From assembly GCA_023458355.1 (NCBI GenBank), contig JAEWZS010000125.1:1-5856 (forward strand): DNA of 5,856 bases. Reading direction: 5' to 3'. Each line of letters starts with the position of its first letter. Position 1 is the first letter of the stretch. The DNA is from Bacillota bacterium. Lineage in GTDB: Bacteria > Bacillota > Clostridia > Christensenellales > CAG-138. Positions 5,718-5,856 of the stretch are shown one piece after another. The notes beneath the pieces were generated by a model. That model saw nothing but the letters and a program-made list of their open reading frames with translations, searched no databases and had not been told where the DNA came from. The translations under genes and the position numbers were made by a program.

Positions 5718-5726
5718 AAAATGGAA

Positions 5727-5856
5727 ATGGAAAAGAGCAACGGGTTTCTCAAGGTAGCGGGTATTCTCATGATAATCGGCGGTATATTTTCGATCATCTT
5801 CGGAGTACTCGCAGTAATCGGCGTAGGTGCGCTTGCGGCTGCTTACGGCGCAGAGA
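5727..5856 (+). CDS. Small glycine-rich membrane protein, partial (3' end outside window)
   Basis: The first 43 residues, beginning MEKSNGFLKVAGILMIIGG, are visible and the frame runs off the window. Hydrophobic residues start at about 8 and continue past 35, with regularly spaced glycines (AGILMIIGGIFSIIFG, then VIGVGALAAAYG), as in tightly packed or oligomeric membrane helices. There is no signal-peptide cleavage motif. Similar short proteins are common in clostridia, but I cannot assign a family or a function. An alternative start two codons upstream (5721) is too close to the ribosome site. The gene is divergent from the two-component operon, and its predicted promoter sits directly downstream of the LytTR box pair, so it is the likeliest target of that regulator. 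Confidence 0.7.
   Translation, partial: MEKSNGFLKVAGILMIIGGIFSIIFGVLAVIGVGALAAAYGAE

Noticed and set aside
1..5856. CRISPR arrays, insertion sequences or long repeats
   Set aside because: No regularly spaced repeats, transposase-like proteins or long terminal inverted repeats were seen.

Overview
The window looks like chromosomal DNA of a low-to-moderate GC Gram-positive bacterium, most likely a clostridial Firmicute (Oscillospiraceae/Ruminococcaceae-like). The reasons are strong GGAGG-type ribosome binding sites, a lipobox lipoprotein, a LytTR response regulator paired with an AgrC-type GHKL histidine kinase, and a YczE/DUF6198-type membrane protein. The taxonomic placement is inference.

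Layout. Bases 1-218 hold no protein gene. They contain a tRNA T-arm-like hairpin (about 103-141) and a strong, potentially bidirectional intrinsic terminator (147-174). On the minus strand, 219-2438 encodes a large secreted lipoprotein: lipobox, Ser/Thr/Pro linker, a helical region faintly resembling S-layer-homology repeats, and a right-handed beta-helix domain like those of polysaccharide-active proteins. Bases 2439-2768 are a divergent, AT-rich intergenic region. It has two perfect palindromes on the lipoprotein side and a plausible extended -10 promoter on the plus side. A leader hairpin and a 12-codon upstream reading frame precede the plus-strand DUF6198-like membrane protein (2769-3455). 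That gene converges on a minus-strand operon (5524 to 3513) of a LytTR response regulator and a polytopic GHKL sensor kinase, which overlap by 4 nt (ATGA).

The right intergenic region (5525-5726) is divergent between the regulator and a small glycine-rich membrane protein that runs off the end of the window. It contains two direct repeats that fit the general LytTR binding consensus, 22 bp apart start to start. They lie just upstream of a good -35 element for the rightward gene. The simplest reading is a two-component system that senses a signal at the membrane and controls the divergent membrane-protein gene, and possibly itself. No AgrB/AgrD-type peptide maker is present in the window, so the signal is unknown.

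Nothing here demonstrates a wholly new system. The best leads are the LytTR box pair and its adjacent target gene, the leader and uORF arrangement before the DUF6198-like gene, and the tRNA-like minihelix at the left end.
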